From positions 1 to 31,466 of the forward strand of contig CAAGLF010000103.1 of the NCBI GenBank assembly GCA_900770705.1: 31,466 nucleotides of DNA, read 5' to 3'. Position numbers and translations under genes: made by a program. This stretch comes from Bacteroidaceae bacterium (lineage in GTDB: Bacteria; Bacteroidota; Bacteroidia; Bacteroidales; Bacteroidaceae). The notes under the pieces were generated by a model, which made no database searches, had not been told where the DNA came from, and saw only the letters and a list, made by a program, of their open reading frames with translations. Below, piece by piece: positions 6,455 through 15,093 of this stretch (position 1 is the first letter of the stretch; every line of letters begins with the position of its first letter).

Positions 6455-9400
6455 TTACTCCACTCGCAACGTGGCGGAAGCGGAGGTGGCGCAGTATTCG
6501 GGGGCGTAGAGGCACTGCACTTTGGCCACGCCGGCGCTGTACGTGCCCGCACGGCGCACGAAGTACTCTTCCGTGACCACGTGCACGCCTTTGCGGAAGG
6601 CTTCGAAGTAGAAATCGTTGCTCACGTCGCCCACGGCGCGGTAAGCGGGGGCGTCCGTGTTCCACTGGTAGCCCGAAAGCGGCTGCACCGGCTCCAGGCA
6701 GGCCGGTCTTGCGGCCTTGAGTGCCACGAAGTCGCAGTCCTGGCCGGCGCAAACGCGGAAAATCTGCCGTACCCGCTCACCCGTGTGCAACAGGTCGCCC
6801 TTGCCCAGCCGTTGCCAGCCGTCCCGACGCCATACCTCGAAGCTGCGTTCTATGGTCAGGCCGTTACCGCCGGCTTCCACGGCTTCCGCCGGCACGGTGT
6901 AGGTGGCCGACACGCTTCCCCAGGCCGTACCCCTGCCTTCGTGGCGGACACGGAGTGCTGTGGACGATATGGCGGGGCTTTCAGTGTAGCTGCGCCGGAA
7001 ATAGCCCGCGACATTTCCGCGACTATCGGCATCCGTGTTGGCATCTACGGCTTTCCGCCCTTTTTCCAGCACGTAGAGCAGCGCTGCCGTGCTGTCGGCG
7101 GCCACTACCTCGCGGTTGCGCCGGCCTCCGCCCAACAGGGCAAACACGGCATCGGCCGTAGCGCGTCCGCCCTCCCACATCTGCGTGCGTTTGGCCTGCA
7201 GCAGCCAAAGCCGCAGGGCTTCCGCCCGCTCGGGCGAGGCCGAAGCTGCATTTTCGAGGGCCTCAATGGCCGCGGCCTGCGTGGGAATCTTGTAGAAGCG
7301 CCAGCTACCGACGGCTCTGTCCGTATCAAACCAGCGTCCCTGCCCCGGAGCCGTCACGGTGTGCTCCCAAAGACTCTCTATGGCCAAGGCCGCTTCTTCC
7401 GTGCGCCCGTAACGGCTGAGCACCGTGGACATCAAGGCCTTTCCGAACATCGTGAATTCCTTTCTGAGGGCAGGTGCCTTGTCGAGCAGGTAGTCCGTAT
7501 CGCTGTCGGCGGCTCTGCCGAGCATTGCCCGCACGTAGAGGTAACGCAGCAGGCTCTCCGAAGGCAGCAGGTCGGTCTTGAGGCGTTTTTCGGCCTTCTG
7601 CATTTCAGCGACCTCGCGGTGCGCCTCGCCTTCAAGATAGGCAAATCCGCGTTCGAGCAGGGGCAGGAATCCGTGGTCGCCCACCAGCGCGTGCAGACGG
7701 GCCAGGAGGAAGCACACTTCGGTCGTTATGAACTCGTTGCCGGGCATACCGGGATACCACGACCAACTTCCGTCGGCCTGTTGCAGCATACGGAGCTTGT
7801 CGAGCGCCGACTGCCGGCGCGCCGCCGCCACTGCGGGATCGAGCAGGCTCCGCAGAGACTTCCACCGGGCAGCCTCGCTCTCGGCTTCGGCCTGCCAGGG
7901 CGTCTCCTGCAGCAACACTTGCTTCAAGTCGGCATTCCGCTGCAACAACTGCGCCCATTCGCCGTTGCCGGAAGCCGCCTCGTCTGCCAGCCGCTGCAGC
8001 AGGGGGGCGACCGTCGGCCACTGCCCCGCCTCCTGCCCCAGCACGACGGCGTAGAGGCGCTCGGCTGCTTCCGTAGCGCTGCGGCCGTCGGTCGCGGCAG
8101 GCTGCGAGAGGGCTGTCAGGGCGTAGAAAACCGGATGAACACAGCCCTCGATGGTCAGACATCGGTCGGCCACGCGCTTGTCGCGGCCCCAAAGCGTGTC
8201 GAGCGGCACGGTATGGACACCTTCCCCGGTCAGGGAAAACGGTATCGCACGCACAATCTGTTCTCTATCGGACAAAACGGGCACTATGCGCTCCTCTCCG
8301 TCGCTGAAGTCGGCCGTAGCAGCCACTGCCCGGCAGGTAAGGGCGGCCATCTCGGCCGGCGCGGTAAATGACAGGCTGACAACCGTACTTTTCCCGGCGT
8401 CGAGGCTGAATTTCTCCGTACGAGTCTTCACCGCCGTGCCCGTGCGGGCGTCGGTGAGGGTCACCGTCAGGCGGCCGGCGGCCGGCGCCTCGCCTACATT
8501 GCGCACCGTGACGGGTATCACGGCCTCATCGCCCACTCTGACGAAGCGAGGCATAGCCACCTCGGTCATCAGTTCTTTTCGCGCCACACAAACGGCACTT
8601 ATCTGGCCGTAATTCATCGATTGGTCGTGGAAAAGCGCGTCGAACTGCCACTCCGTCAGGCTTTCAGGCGTGATGAAGGAGATGACCGCCGTGCCCGTGC
8701 TGTCTGTGCGCAGGGAAGGATAGAAGAAGGCGGTCTCCGCAAAGTTTTTCCGCACAGCCGCATTGTCTATCCCTGCATCGGCCGCCTCTTCTCCGGCTGC
8801 AGGAGCGGCCGGAGCGGCCGTAAGGGATACTTTCGCGGCATTGGACCGCATTTTCATCTTCGGCACACCCCCGACACTGGCGTTCGGCGCCATCGCGCCG
8901 TCAAAACAACATTCTTTCAGGTCCATCTGCCTGCGGGAGAAGAACCTGCCACCGCCGCCGAAGGAGGAAAACAGACTTTCCGCCCACGTAGTGAAGCGCA
9001 GGTCGGTCTGCGACAGCATTTTCGCCGGCCGCGCGCCGAATAGCTCCCTGTTGTACACGTCGACAGCGCTCCAATCAGGATCGGGCAGCCTTCGCGGGAA
9101 AAACAGCTCGAAGTTCCACGGACTTTTCACGAAGCTGTTGAGCGCGGCATCGTACATACGCGCCATTACGGCGGCGTCAGCCGGCCGGCCGTCGGCGGTA
9201 GTGATTCGCAAGTGCCACTCTTCGCTTTGCCCGGGGCGGGTACGATCGCGGAAGGCCGACCAAGCGGCGCGCAACTGCTTCTCCGGCCGCGGCCGTACCA
9301 CGGTACTCCCGATTTCATAGAACTTGCCGTCGCGCAGGAGGGCGAAAGTGGCGCGTGCAGCGTCGCCCATTTCCTCGCACCACGCTATCTCGAAGTGCAG

Positions 9401-12118
9401 GAGCCGCTGCGAGCAGTCGATACGCCGCGACTCGAGCAACTTTCCGCTGCCCACGAGGTCGTAGAACAGCAGTGCGCCCTCGTCCGACGAACCTACCGTC
9501 ACGCAGAGGCTGTCTCCGTGCCCGTTCTGCCGCATATAGCTGTGGAAGGGGGCCGGGAAGGCGGGCTTCTCGTCCTGTTCGGAGAAGTAGGAGAAGGCTA
9601 CGCGCTCCTCTCCGGCCCCCTGGATTTGCGGCGAGGTCACCACGAGTTCGTAGCGCCCCGAGGGGAGCGCCGACAGGGCTTCGGGGAAGAAAGGACGGCC
9701 GGTTTCAAATTCGCCACACGCCACCTGCGTCCGCATTTCGTCGCACAGGATATATGTGCCACGGCCGTCGAGATTCTTTCCGGCAGCATTGACGTGGCGG
9801 ACGCAGAAGTCCTCGGGATTTTCGCGGCACACGGCAGGCGGGCAGACCACTTCGAGCTGCGAGGAGCGGTTGGCGAGGAAAATGGTGCGCTCGGCCGTCT
9901 GCGTTTCGCCGCCGGGAGCGGTCACTGCGGCCGTCACCCGAAAAGCGTAGCGCTGCCAAAGGCTGCGTTTGTCGAAAGTAGCGGTGAGGGGGACGGGAAT
10001 ACGGAAGTTTCCGAGGCTGTCCGTCACGCCTTCGCCTGCACTATAATAATCTGCGGCCTCTCCCCGCCGATAGAAGTAGGCCATCCGCCGGATTGTCCAC
10101 TCCACACGCGCGCCTTCCACGGGGATAGCGGTGTAAGTCAGGGCTGTACCGTCGAGTTGCAGGGTATCTCCGGCGGCATACGCTGCGAGCGGTTCGCGCA
10201 GCTCGGCCTTGAACGTGGGGCGAACGTAGTTTTCCACGCGGAACGAGGCATAAGCGCCGTATGGCTCGGCACTCCGGATGGAGAAGTGGCCCGGCAGGCA
10301 CTCGGCGGGCAGTTCGAAAGTGCCGCCAAGACTGCCGAAGGCGTCTGTTGTGCACTGGGCCGTCGCGATCTTGCGGCCATTGGTGTCGTAGAGGCAGACC
10401 TCCACCTGCGCTCCGGCGCGGGAGGCCACCGTATCGCCGCACTGGTCGTAGCAGAGCCCGCCGAAGCAGATCTTCTGGCCGGGACGATAAATGCCGCGGT
10501 CGGTAAAAAGGGCGGCTTTCGGCTCGGTAGTTTCCGCGGTGTGCGCGCTACGCCAGCCAGTATAGCGCCGCGGAAGGGAGAAGGCGGGCAGGGCGTTGTC
10601 GCCTGCTATGCCGGCGATGAAAACGGAGCCGTCGGCCGTCTGGCTGTCGATGAGGAAAGCGCCGTTTTCGGGCTCTATGCGCCTCACAAGCCGGTGTGAC
10701 TTCGCCTTCTCGCGGTACTGGTGGAGCGTGGCGAGGGGATAGGGTTGGCCGGTGCGTACATCGACGATCGTGACGCGGTGCAGGCGTCCCCTCAGGGCGT
10801 CGTCGTAGGTGAAGACGAGGGGTTTCAGGCGCGAACAACGGACATAGGAGCAGTCCAGGGGCTTGCCGTCGGCACGAAGTTCGAGCAGGTAGACACCGGT
10901 GCGGGGCAAGGAGAAACGCAGGGTGTCGAAGTGCGTACGCCAGGCCTCACAGGCCGACGGGGCAGGCTGGAGGCGCTGCACAAGCGTGCTGCCCAGTTTC
11001 CGGAGAGCGTCGGAGGCATCCGGCCAGCGGAGTTCGACGTCGGCAGCCGCCTCCTTCAGGCGGTAGATGCGCACTTCTGCCTGCCGGGTGCCGCGGCAGG
11101 AGAGCCGGAGAGCGTACTCCGTCTGCGGCACCAGGCAGTTCTGCTCTGCACTGGGCGTGCTGTCCATCCACTTGGCCTGCAGGCGGGGCGCTTCGCGTTC
11201 GGAGATGAAGTTGCGGAGCCCGGCCGCGCGTTTCTGGGCCTTGTATAGCTCCCAACCGCGGCGGGCGTCGGCCAAGGCACTGCCGATACGCATATCCTGC
11301 AGGCGTTGCAGGACTTCCTCCCGCCCTTCATCCTCCACCTCTTCGGTCTCTTCGATTCGCTCATCCCACGCTTCGACCAGCAGCAGGTACGTCTCTACAT
11401 TCTCGGGCAGGGCTTCGTATTTCCGGGCCAGCTCCTGCAATGTCCGGATGCGCCCGGCAGGCGTTGTTTCGTCCCCAAGGCGCTTCCACAGGGGGTACAA
11501 GTGGAACAGCAGGGCACCGGCGGCGCAATCACGGGCTTCGTAGAACGCCGCCAGACGCCGGCAGAGATCCCGGCGTTCGGCATCGGTCAGCGCCACGGGG
11601 TTGGAGAGCGCCGAGAAGGCCAGCACGCTGAGCAGGTCGTGGTGGAAAATGCGGCTGTCGGCCTGCTTGTCGAACAGGGGGAGCCACACAGAGGTGCGGG
11701 CGGCGGCCAGGGATTCACAGTCTTCGAGGGAGGCAAGCCAATAGTCGTGGGCGCGCTGTCGGGCGGCGGTATCGGCCTCCCAGGTGCCGAGCAAGTGGCC
11801 CAGGCCGGCACACAAGAGGCTTCGGTACACGCCGGAGGGTTCGACCGCAGCCTGCTGCTCCAGGCGGTCGAGGCAGGAGCGGGCACTGTCGGGGCTGACG
11901 CTACGCCGGAAGCGGACCTCGGCCAGCAGACTGCGCAGATACCAGGCCCTGTTGCCCTTCGCCAGGGCGCATTCGCGCACGTCGGCCAGGCGGTCGAGGG
12001 CGGTCTGCGGGCGGTCCTCAGCCTGCTCTACGGCTTGCCAGAGGTTTTTGAAGTCTTGCGCCGGAAGCGGCGATGGGAGAGATAGGAGCGTCATAAGAAG
12101 CAAAAGAATTTTTTTCAT
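6455..12118 (-). CDS. Large secreted alpha-2-macroglobulin family protein, thioester motif absent
   Basis: An 1887-residue envelope protein of the bacterial alpha-2-macroglobulin family, whose members trap or sense proteases at the cell surface. A signal peptide (residues 1-20, ending PLPAQ) has no lipobox, so it is exported but not lipid-anchored by it. A long family-specific N-terminal region comes first, then an MG2-type domain with TDRGIYRPGQ near residue 545, the macroglobulin core (TPESLTEWQFDALFHD near 1150), a helical thioester-domain region with QADGSWSWYPG near 1450, and a C-terminal MG10-like segment ending in the GTYSAGVAKVQCLYAPEY type motif. Where thioester-bearing relatives have CxEQ, this protein reads SATEAAERLY (near residue 1346), so the covalent-trap chemistry looks lost. 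No penicillin-binding partner gene (pbpC) is adjacent. It appears to be a single-gene unit flanked by palindromic repeats. Very GC-rich. Confidence 0.9.
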   Translation of the reverse strand: MKKILLLLMTLLSLPSPLPAQDFKNLWQAVEQAEDRPQTALDRLADVRECALAKGNRAWYLRSLLAEVRFRRSVSPDSARSCLDRLEQQAAVEPSGVYRSLLCAGLGHLLGTWEADTAARQRAHDYWLASLEDCESLAAARTSVWLPLFDKQADSRIFHHDLLSVLAFSALSNPVALTDAERRDLCRRLAAFYEARDCAAGALLFHLYPLWKRLGDETTPAGRIRTLQELARKYEALPENVETYLLLVEAWDERIEETEEVEDEGREEVLQRLQDMRIGSALADARRGWELYKAQKRAAGLRNFISEREAPRLQAKWMDSTPSAEQNCLVPQTEYALRLSCRGTRQAEVRIYRLKEAAADVELRWPDASDALRKLGSTLVQRLQPAPSACEAWRTHFDTLRFSLPRTGVYLLELRADGKPLDCSYVRCSRLKPLVFTYDDALRGRLHRVTIVDVRTGQPYPLATLHQYREKAKSHRLVRRIEPENGAFLIDSQTADGSVFIAGIAGDNALPAFSLPRRYTGWRSAHTAETTEPKAALFTDRGIYRPGQKICFGGLCYDQCGDTVASRAGAQVEVCLYDTNGRKIATAQCTTDAFGSLGGTFELPAECLPGHFSIRSAEPYGAYASFRVENYVRPTFKAELREPLAAYAAGDTLQLDGTALTYTAIPVEGARVEWTIRRMAYFYRRGEAADYYSAGEGVTDSLGNFRIPVPLTATFDKRSLWQRYAFRVTAAVTAPGGETQTAERTIFLANRSSQLEVVCPPAVCRENPEDFCVRHVNAAGKNLDGRGTYILCDEMRTQVACGEFETGRPFFPEALSALPSGRYELVVTSPQIQGAGEERVAFSYFSEQDEKPAFPAPFHSYMRQNGHGDSLCVTVGSSDEGALLFYDLVGSGKLLESRRIDCSQRLLHFEIAWCEEMGDAARATFALLRDGKFYEIGSTVVRPRPEKQLRAAWSAFRDRTRPGQSEEWHLRITTADGRPADAAVMARMYDAALNSFVKSPWNFELFFPRRLPDPDWSAVDVYNRELFGARPAKMLSQTDLRFTTWAESLFSSFGGGGRFFSRRQMDLKECCFDGAMAPNASVGGVPKMKMRSNAAKVSLTAAPAAPAAGEEAADAGIDNAAVRKNFAETAFFYPSLRTDSTGTAVISFITPESLTEWQFDALFHDQSMNYGQISAVCVARKELMTEVAMPRFVRVGDEAVIPVTVRNVGEAPAAGRLTVTLTDARTGTAVKTRTEKFSLDAGKSTVVSLSFTAPAEMAALTCRAVAATADFSDGEERIVPVLSDREQIVRAIPFSLTGEGVHTVPLDTLWGRDKRVADRCLTIEGCVHPVFYALTALSQPAATDGRSATEAAERLYAVVLGQEAGQWPTVAPLLQRLADEAASGNGEWAQLLQRNADLKQVLLQETPWQAEAESEAARWKSLRSLLDPAVAAARRQSALDKLRMLQQADGSWSWYPGMPGNEFITTEVCFLLARLHALVGDHGFLPLLERGFAYLEGEAHREVAEMQKAEKRLKTDLLPSESLLRYLYVRAMLGRAADSDTDYLLDKAPALRKEFTMFGKALMSTVLSRYGRTEEAALAIESLWEHTVTAPGQGRWFDTDRAVGSWRFYKIPTQAAAIEALENAASASPERAEALRLWLLQAKRTQMWEGGRATADAVFALLGGGRRNREVVAADSTAALLYVLEKGRKAVDANTDADSRGNVAGYFRRSYTESPAISSTALRVRHEGRGTAWGSVSATYTVPAEAVEAGGNGLTIERSFEVWRRDGWQRLGKGDLLHTGERVRQIFRVCAGQDCDFVALKAARPACLEPVQPLSGYQWNTDAPAYRAVGDVSNDFYFEAFRKGVHVVTEEYFVRRAGTYSAGVAKVQCLYAPEYCATSASATLRVE

Positions 12119-12161
12119 AGGTAGAAAGCATACATTGCTTGGGAAGCGTTTTACGGATGTC

Positions 12162-12255
12162 GTACATCGGCGAAACTTCTGCGGCGAAAGAAAAAATTAC
12201 AAGGCCCGAAAAAAAAATTTCTTCGGCAGAAATTTTTCTTTCCGCCGAGGTTCAC
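12162..12255. repeat. Palindromic modular repeat, copy 3 (mosaic)
   Basis: Words in order: TCGGCGAAA, CTGCGGCGAAAG, AAGGCCCGAAA, TTCGGCAGAAA, TTCCGCCGAGG. The outer arms are complementary, but the inner left word (AAGGCCCG) and the inner right word (TTCGGCAG) are not, unlike copies 2 and 4 where the inner words match. The left end starts GTACATCGGCGAAACTTC. It lies between the macroglobulin start and the M15 peptidase stop. Confidence 0.85.
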
Positions 12256-12300
12256 AAGCCGGCAGTGCAGGAAGCCGGACCGACCGGGGTGCAACGGGCC

Positions 12301-12996
12301 TCAACGGATGACCTTGTAACTTCTGCGGGCCTCCTTGCGGCTCTTCAGATTGAAGTGCCACCACTCGGTGGGCAGGACACGGAAACCTCCCGCGGCCATC
12401 ACCTCGCGGAGCAGCTGCCGGTTTTCGACAGCCTGCCGCGACAGGCGTCCCTGCCGCACCAGCTGCGCCTCCTCCCGCACGTGTGCGAGCACTGTCATAT
12501 TGTCGATTTTCGTCCCCATAGGCAGGGTGTCGCCCGTAGCGGCGCAACAGAGCGTAATATCTACGGCCAGGCCATAATTATGCAGCCCGCCGCCGTTCTT
12601 CGGATTGCTGACGTAGATGTTCTGGGGCGTATTCTTCACCACATCGTACATCTGCTGCTGAATACTGAGGGGACGCGCCGCGTCGTAAACCTTCAAGTCG
12701 AGGTCGGGGCGCTTCTTCTTCAGCGCGGCACGGGCCTTCTTCAGCGCACGGGCGGCTTCGGGATGCAAATAGGCGCGATGGAGATCCTTATAGAGCACAC
12801 GGCCGGTAAAGTTGTCGCTGCGCGTGTACATCAGACTGACCGGCAAGCCCGGTATGGCTTCGGAAATGTCCGTCAGGCCCTGCTGCACCATCGCACGTTC
12901 GGTCCGGGAAAGCCCGGAGGCCTGCTGCGCCGCCATACAGAGCGGAAATGCCGCCCAGAGAAGAAGGGCGGAAAGCGTCGGGAATAGTTTCTTCAT
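12301..12996 (-). CDS. M15 family D-Ala-D-Ala dipeptidase-like protein, exported
   Basis: Zinc peptidase of the VanX/DdpX-like M15 group (231 aa), expected to cleave D-Ala-D-Ala dipeptide or peptidoglycan stem peptides in the periplasm. A signal peptide covers residues 1-23 (ending PLCMAAQQ). The catalytic signature is complete: Arg108 in YDAARP, zinc ligands His139 and Asp146 in GGGLHNYGLAVD, Glu211 and His214 in EWWHF. I chose the ATG at 12996 because the signal peptide starts there; an upstream in-frame ATG would add 14 residues and bury it. It lies 66 bases after the nitroreductase stop and is probably the last gene of that operon. Whether it is a D-Ala-D-Ala dipeptidase or a carboxypeptidase is not decidable here. 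Confidence 0.9.
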   Translation of the reverse strand: MKKLFPTLSALLLWAAFPLCMAAQQASGLSRTERAMVQQGLTDISEAIPGLPVSLMYTRSDNFTGRVLYKDLHRAYLHPEAARALKKARAALKKKRPDLDLKVYDAARPLSIQQQMYDVVKNTPQNIYVSNPKNGGGLHNYGLAVDITLCCAATGDTLPMGTKIDNMTVLAHVREEAQLVRQGRLSRQAVENRQLLREVMAAGGFRVLPTEWWHFNLKSRKEARRSYKVIR

Positions 12997-13062
12997 AGTG
13001 TCTTGCTCAAAACAAACTGCTTCCACCGCCGGCGGCAAGGCGACAGCGGCGGAGGGGAGAAT

Positions 13063-13719
13063 TTACCAGCCGTCTACGTGGATTTTCCCGGGCTTCCACT
13101 TATCCTTGGGCTGCGGATGTTCGGCCGGATAGCCCACCGGGATGACGTTGAGCGGCACGATGTGGCCGGGAAGGCCCAGGCCTTCGCGCAATGCCGCCAC
13201 ACGCTCCTGCGACGGGTACCCGCCGCACCACACTGCACCCAGTCCGAGCGCGTGGGCAGCCAGCAGGAGATTCTCCGAGGCCGCCGAGCAGTCCTGCACC
13301 CAGAAGTCGTGGCCCTCTCCGGGGAAAGTGTTCGTCGTATCAGCACAGACCACAATCGCCAGCGGGGCAGCGGCGAGCATCTTCATCGGCCGGAAGCGCT
13401 CGGCCAGCGACCGCAGAAGGGCCTTGTCGCGCAGTACGACGAACTCCCAGGGTTGCTTGTTGCCGGCCGTGGGCGCTGCCATCGCGGCGCGCAGCAGCTG
13501 CTCCACCGTTTCGTCGTCTATCTCGCGCGACTCGTCGTAAGCGCGGACACTGGTACGGGTCAGCAGATTCTTCATCACGGCATCAGCCGTGTCTGTCGCG
13601 GCCGACGAAGCCCCGGCCACGGCCGAAGCGGCGCTCTGCCGGTCAACAAGTACGACCCTGACAGCCAGCAGCAGCAAGGCCAGTGCCAGCAGGAGATTGA
13701 GAAAGCGGGAATAGTTCAT
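13063..13719 (-). CDS. Membrane-anchored nitroreductase family protein
   Basis: FMN-dependent oxidoreductase of the nitroreductase fold (218 aa). The N-terminus is a hydrophobic segment (residues 4-24, rich in Leu, Ala and Val) that would anchor or export the protein; most nitroreductases are cytoplasmic. The FMN-binding start of the fold is clear: LLTRTSVRAYDESREID, then AAPTAGNKQPWEFVVL, and a C-terminal GAVWCGGYP and NVIPVGYPAE segment. The start ATG (13719-13717) overlaps the stop of the upstream FMN/Fe-S gene as ATGA, so the two are translationally coupled. This suggests that the upstream membrane redox protein passes electrons to this enzyme. The physiological substrate is unknown. Confidence 0.9.
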   Translation of the reverse strand: MNYSRFLNLLLALALLLLAVRVVLVDRQSAASAVAGASSAATDTADAVMKNLLTRTSVRAYDESREIDDETVEQLLRAAMAAPTAGNKQPWEFVVLRDKALLRSLAERFRPMKMLAAAPLAIVVCADTTNTFPGEGHDFWVQDCSAASENLLLAAHALGLGAVWCGGYPSQERVAALREGLGLPGHIVPLNVIPVGYPAEHPQPKDKWKPGKIHVDGW

Positions 13720-14837
13720 TGTTTGTCGGATGAAAGGTTCTCGAAAAGGCGCAACAGGGTGCCCGTGGGGCACACAAAGCGACAATAGGGACGTGCCACG
13801 AAGAACGAAAGCAGCACGAAGGCAGCGCCCGCCGCCACTACGGCAACGGCTGCCTCGCGGAAGAGAAACGCACCGAAGACTTCGTAGTCCATCCAGTCGC
13901 ACCAGAGGCCCGTCCAGGCCAGCAACATCAGCACAGCCCAGAGCCAGTTGCGGAAACGACCCGTCCATTTCTGCCAACGGGCGGACAACGTGAACTTACG
14001 CGGGTTGCAGCGACCCACAAGTTCCTGCAAGGCTCCCATCGGACAGACCCACGCGCAATAATGGCCCTTGCGGCCGAGCAAGGGAAGCCCGAAAGCGGCC
14101 GCAAGCAGCAGCAAGGACAGCGGAAGGCTGTCCCACGCAAACCCGCTGCCGGCCCAGGAGACCAGGGTGACGTGGGAAACGAAACTGCCGCACCAGAAGC
14201 CGAGTACCACGACATCGAGCGCCAGCTGCACAAGGCGATACCTGCGCGAACGGACGAAGAAGGGGAGCACACAAGCCAGCAAGGCCACAGCCACGCCGCA
14301 GAGCAACTGCGGACGAAGCCAGGCGGAGAAACCGGGAGCGGCGGCCGCCACGAGTTCCGACTGCCGGGCATAGAGCAGGCCGCGCCGCACGTTGGCCGAC
14401 AGCGCCGTGGAGGAATACGTGGCGCCCGAAACGGCGTCGACCTCAAGCAACAGGGCGTCGTCGAGGCTCAGCCCGACATACTGCCGCAGCAGACCGCTCT
14501 GCAGCACGCGTTCGAAGAATTCGGGAGTCTCGTCGTTCGGCAGCGCACGCAGGTCGGAAATGCGCCCGTCGCGGAGATAAATCTCCACTGGTGTCGCGCC
14601 GGCAAAGCCTTCGACATCGGCAGCAAGACGTTCCGTGGAGACCACGACGGCTCCGTCGTCCAGAGTGCGAACAGCAGCGGCCGACGTGTCGGCTGCCACG
14701 GCACGGAGCCGGTGTCCCAGCAGGCGGCCGTTTTTCGAGACACTGAGGGTAAGGAGCAGCAGGAGGCAGGTCAGCAATGCCATCACCTGCCTCGATTTTT
14801 CCAGCCACCAGATACGGTTTGTTCTCGGCGTTTTCAT
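13716..14837 (-). CDS. FMN-binding and 4Fe-4S membrane protein (NosR/RnfG-like)
   Basis: A 373-residue inner-membrane redox protein. Residues 17-33 form a membrane anchor. A periplasmic FMN-binding domain follows (about 60-165) with the flavinylation motif Dxx[ST]GA[ST]x[ST] as DAVSGATYS (134-142), where ApbE-type transferases attach FMN covalently. Several membrane helices (about 175-255, 298-312, 328-347) lead to two polyferredoxin-type motifs, CAWVCP (261-266) and CRFVCP (352-357). This arrangement resembles the electron-transfer part of NosR. I chose the ATG at 14837; an in-frame start 13 codons earlier is possible. It is the first gene of an operon with the nitroreductase (ATGA overlap) and the M15 peptidase. 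No apbE is in the window. Confidence 0.88.
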   Translation of the reverse strand: MKTPRTNRIWWLEKSRQVMALLTCLLLLLTLSVSKNGRLLGHRLRAVAADTSAAAVRTLDDGAVVVSTERLAADVEGFAGATPVEIYLRDGRISDLRALPNDETPEFFERVLQSGLLRQYVGLSLDDALLLEVDAVSGATYSSTALSANVRRGLLYARQSELVAAAAPGFSAWLRPQLLCGVAVALLACVLPFFVRSRRYRLVQLALDVVVLGFWCGSFVSHVTLVSWAGSGFAWDSLPLSLLLLAAAFGLPLLGRKGHYCAWVCPMGALQELVGRCNPRKFTLSARWQKWTGRFRNWLWAVLMLLAWTGLWCDWMDYEVFGAFLFREAAVAVVAAGAAFVLLSFFVARPYCRFVCPTGTLLRLFENLSSDKQ

Positions 14838-14934
14838 CTTATTTATAACGAGGGGGAGGAAGGAAAATTGCCGCAAAAAAACACAAAAAGTCCGAGAAAA
14901 TCAAAAATCCGGCCGCACTTTTTCGCCCTGTCAC

Positions 14935-15040
14935 GATGAAGGGAGGAACTACCTCGGCGAAAGAAAAGACTACCTCGGCAGAAAAAAAAATTTCTGCCGA
15001 GGTAGTTTTTTCTTTCGCCGAGGTAGTTTCGCGCCCGTAC
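14935..15040. repeat. Palindromic modular repeat, copy 4 (38-bp stem)
   Basis: The longest hairpin of the family: 14947-14984 pairs with 14991-15028 (38 bp, one G-U) around a loop of six A. The words are CCTCGGCGAAAG and CCTCGGCAGAAA and their complements, at a pitch of 20-22 bp. The right end reads inward on the minus strand as GTACGGGCGCGAAAC. It lies between the start of the FMN/Fe-S gene and the stop of the CBS membrane protein gene. Confidence 0.9.
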
Positions 15041-15093
15041 TCAAAAGACATTCCTGTGCCAGCAGGCCGGGCGGTCAGGGTGGGCCGGCGGCG

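Noticed and set aside
6581..10699. Plus-strand frames of about 500-600 codons opposite the macroglobulin gene
   Set aside because: Strong GC bias at third positions opens the antisense frames. No promoter, signal peptide or recognised domain is present.
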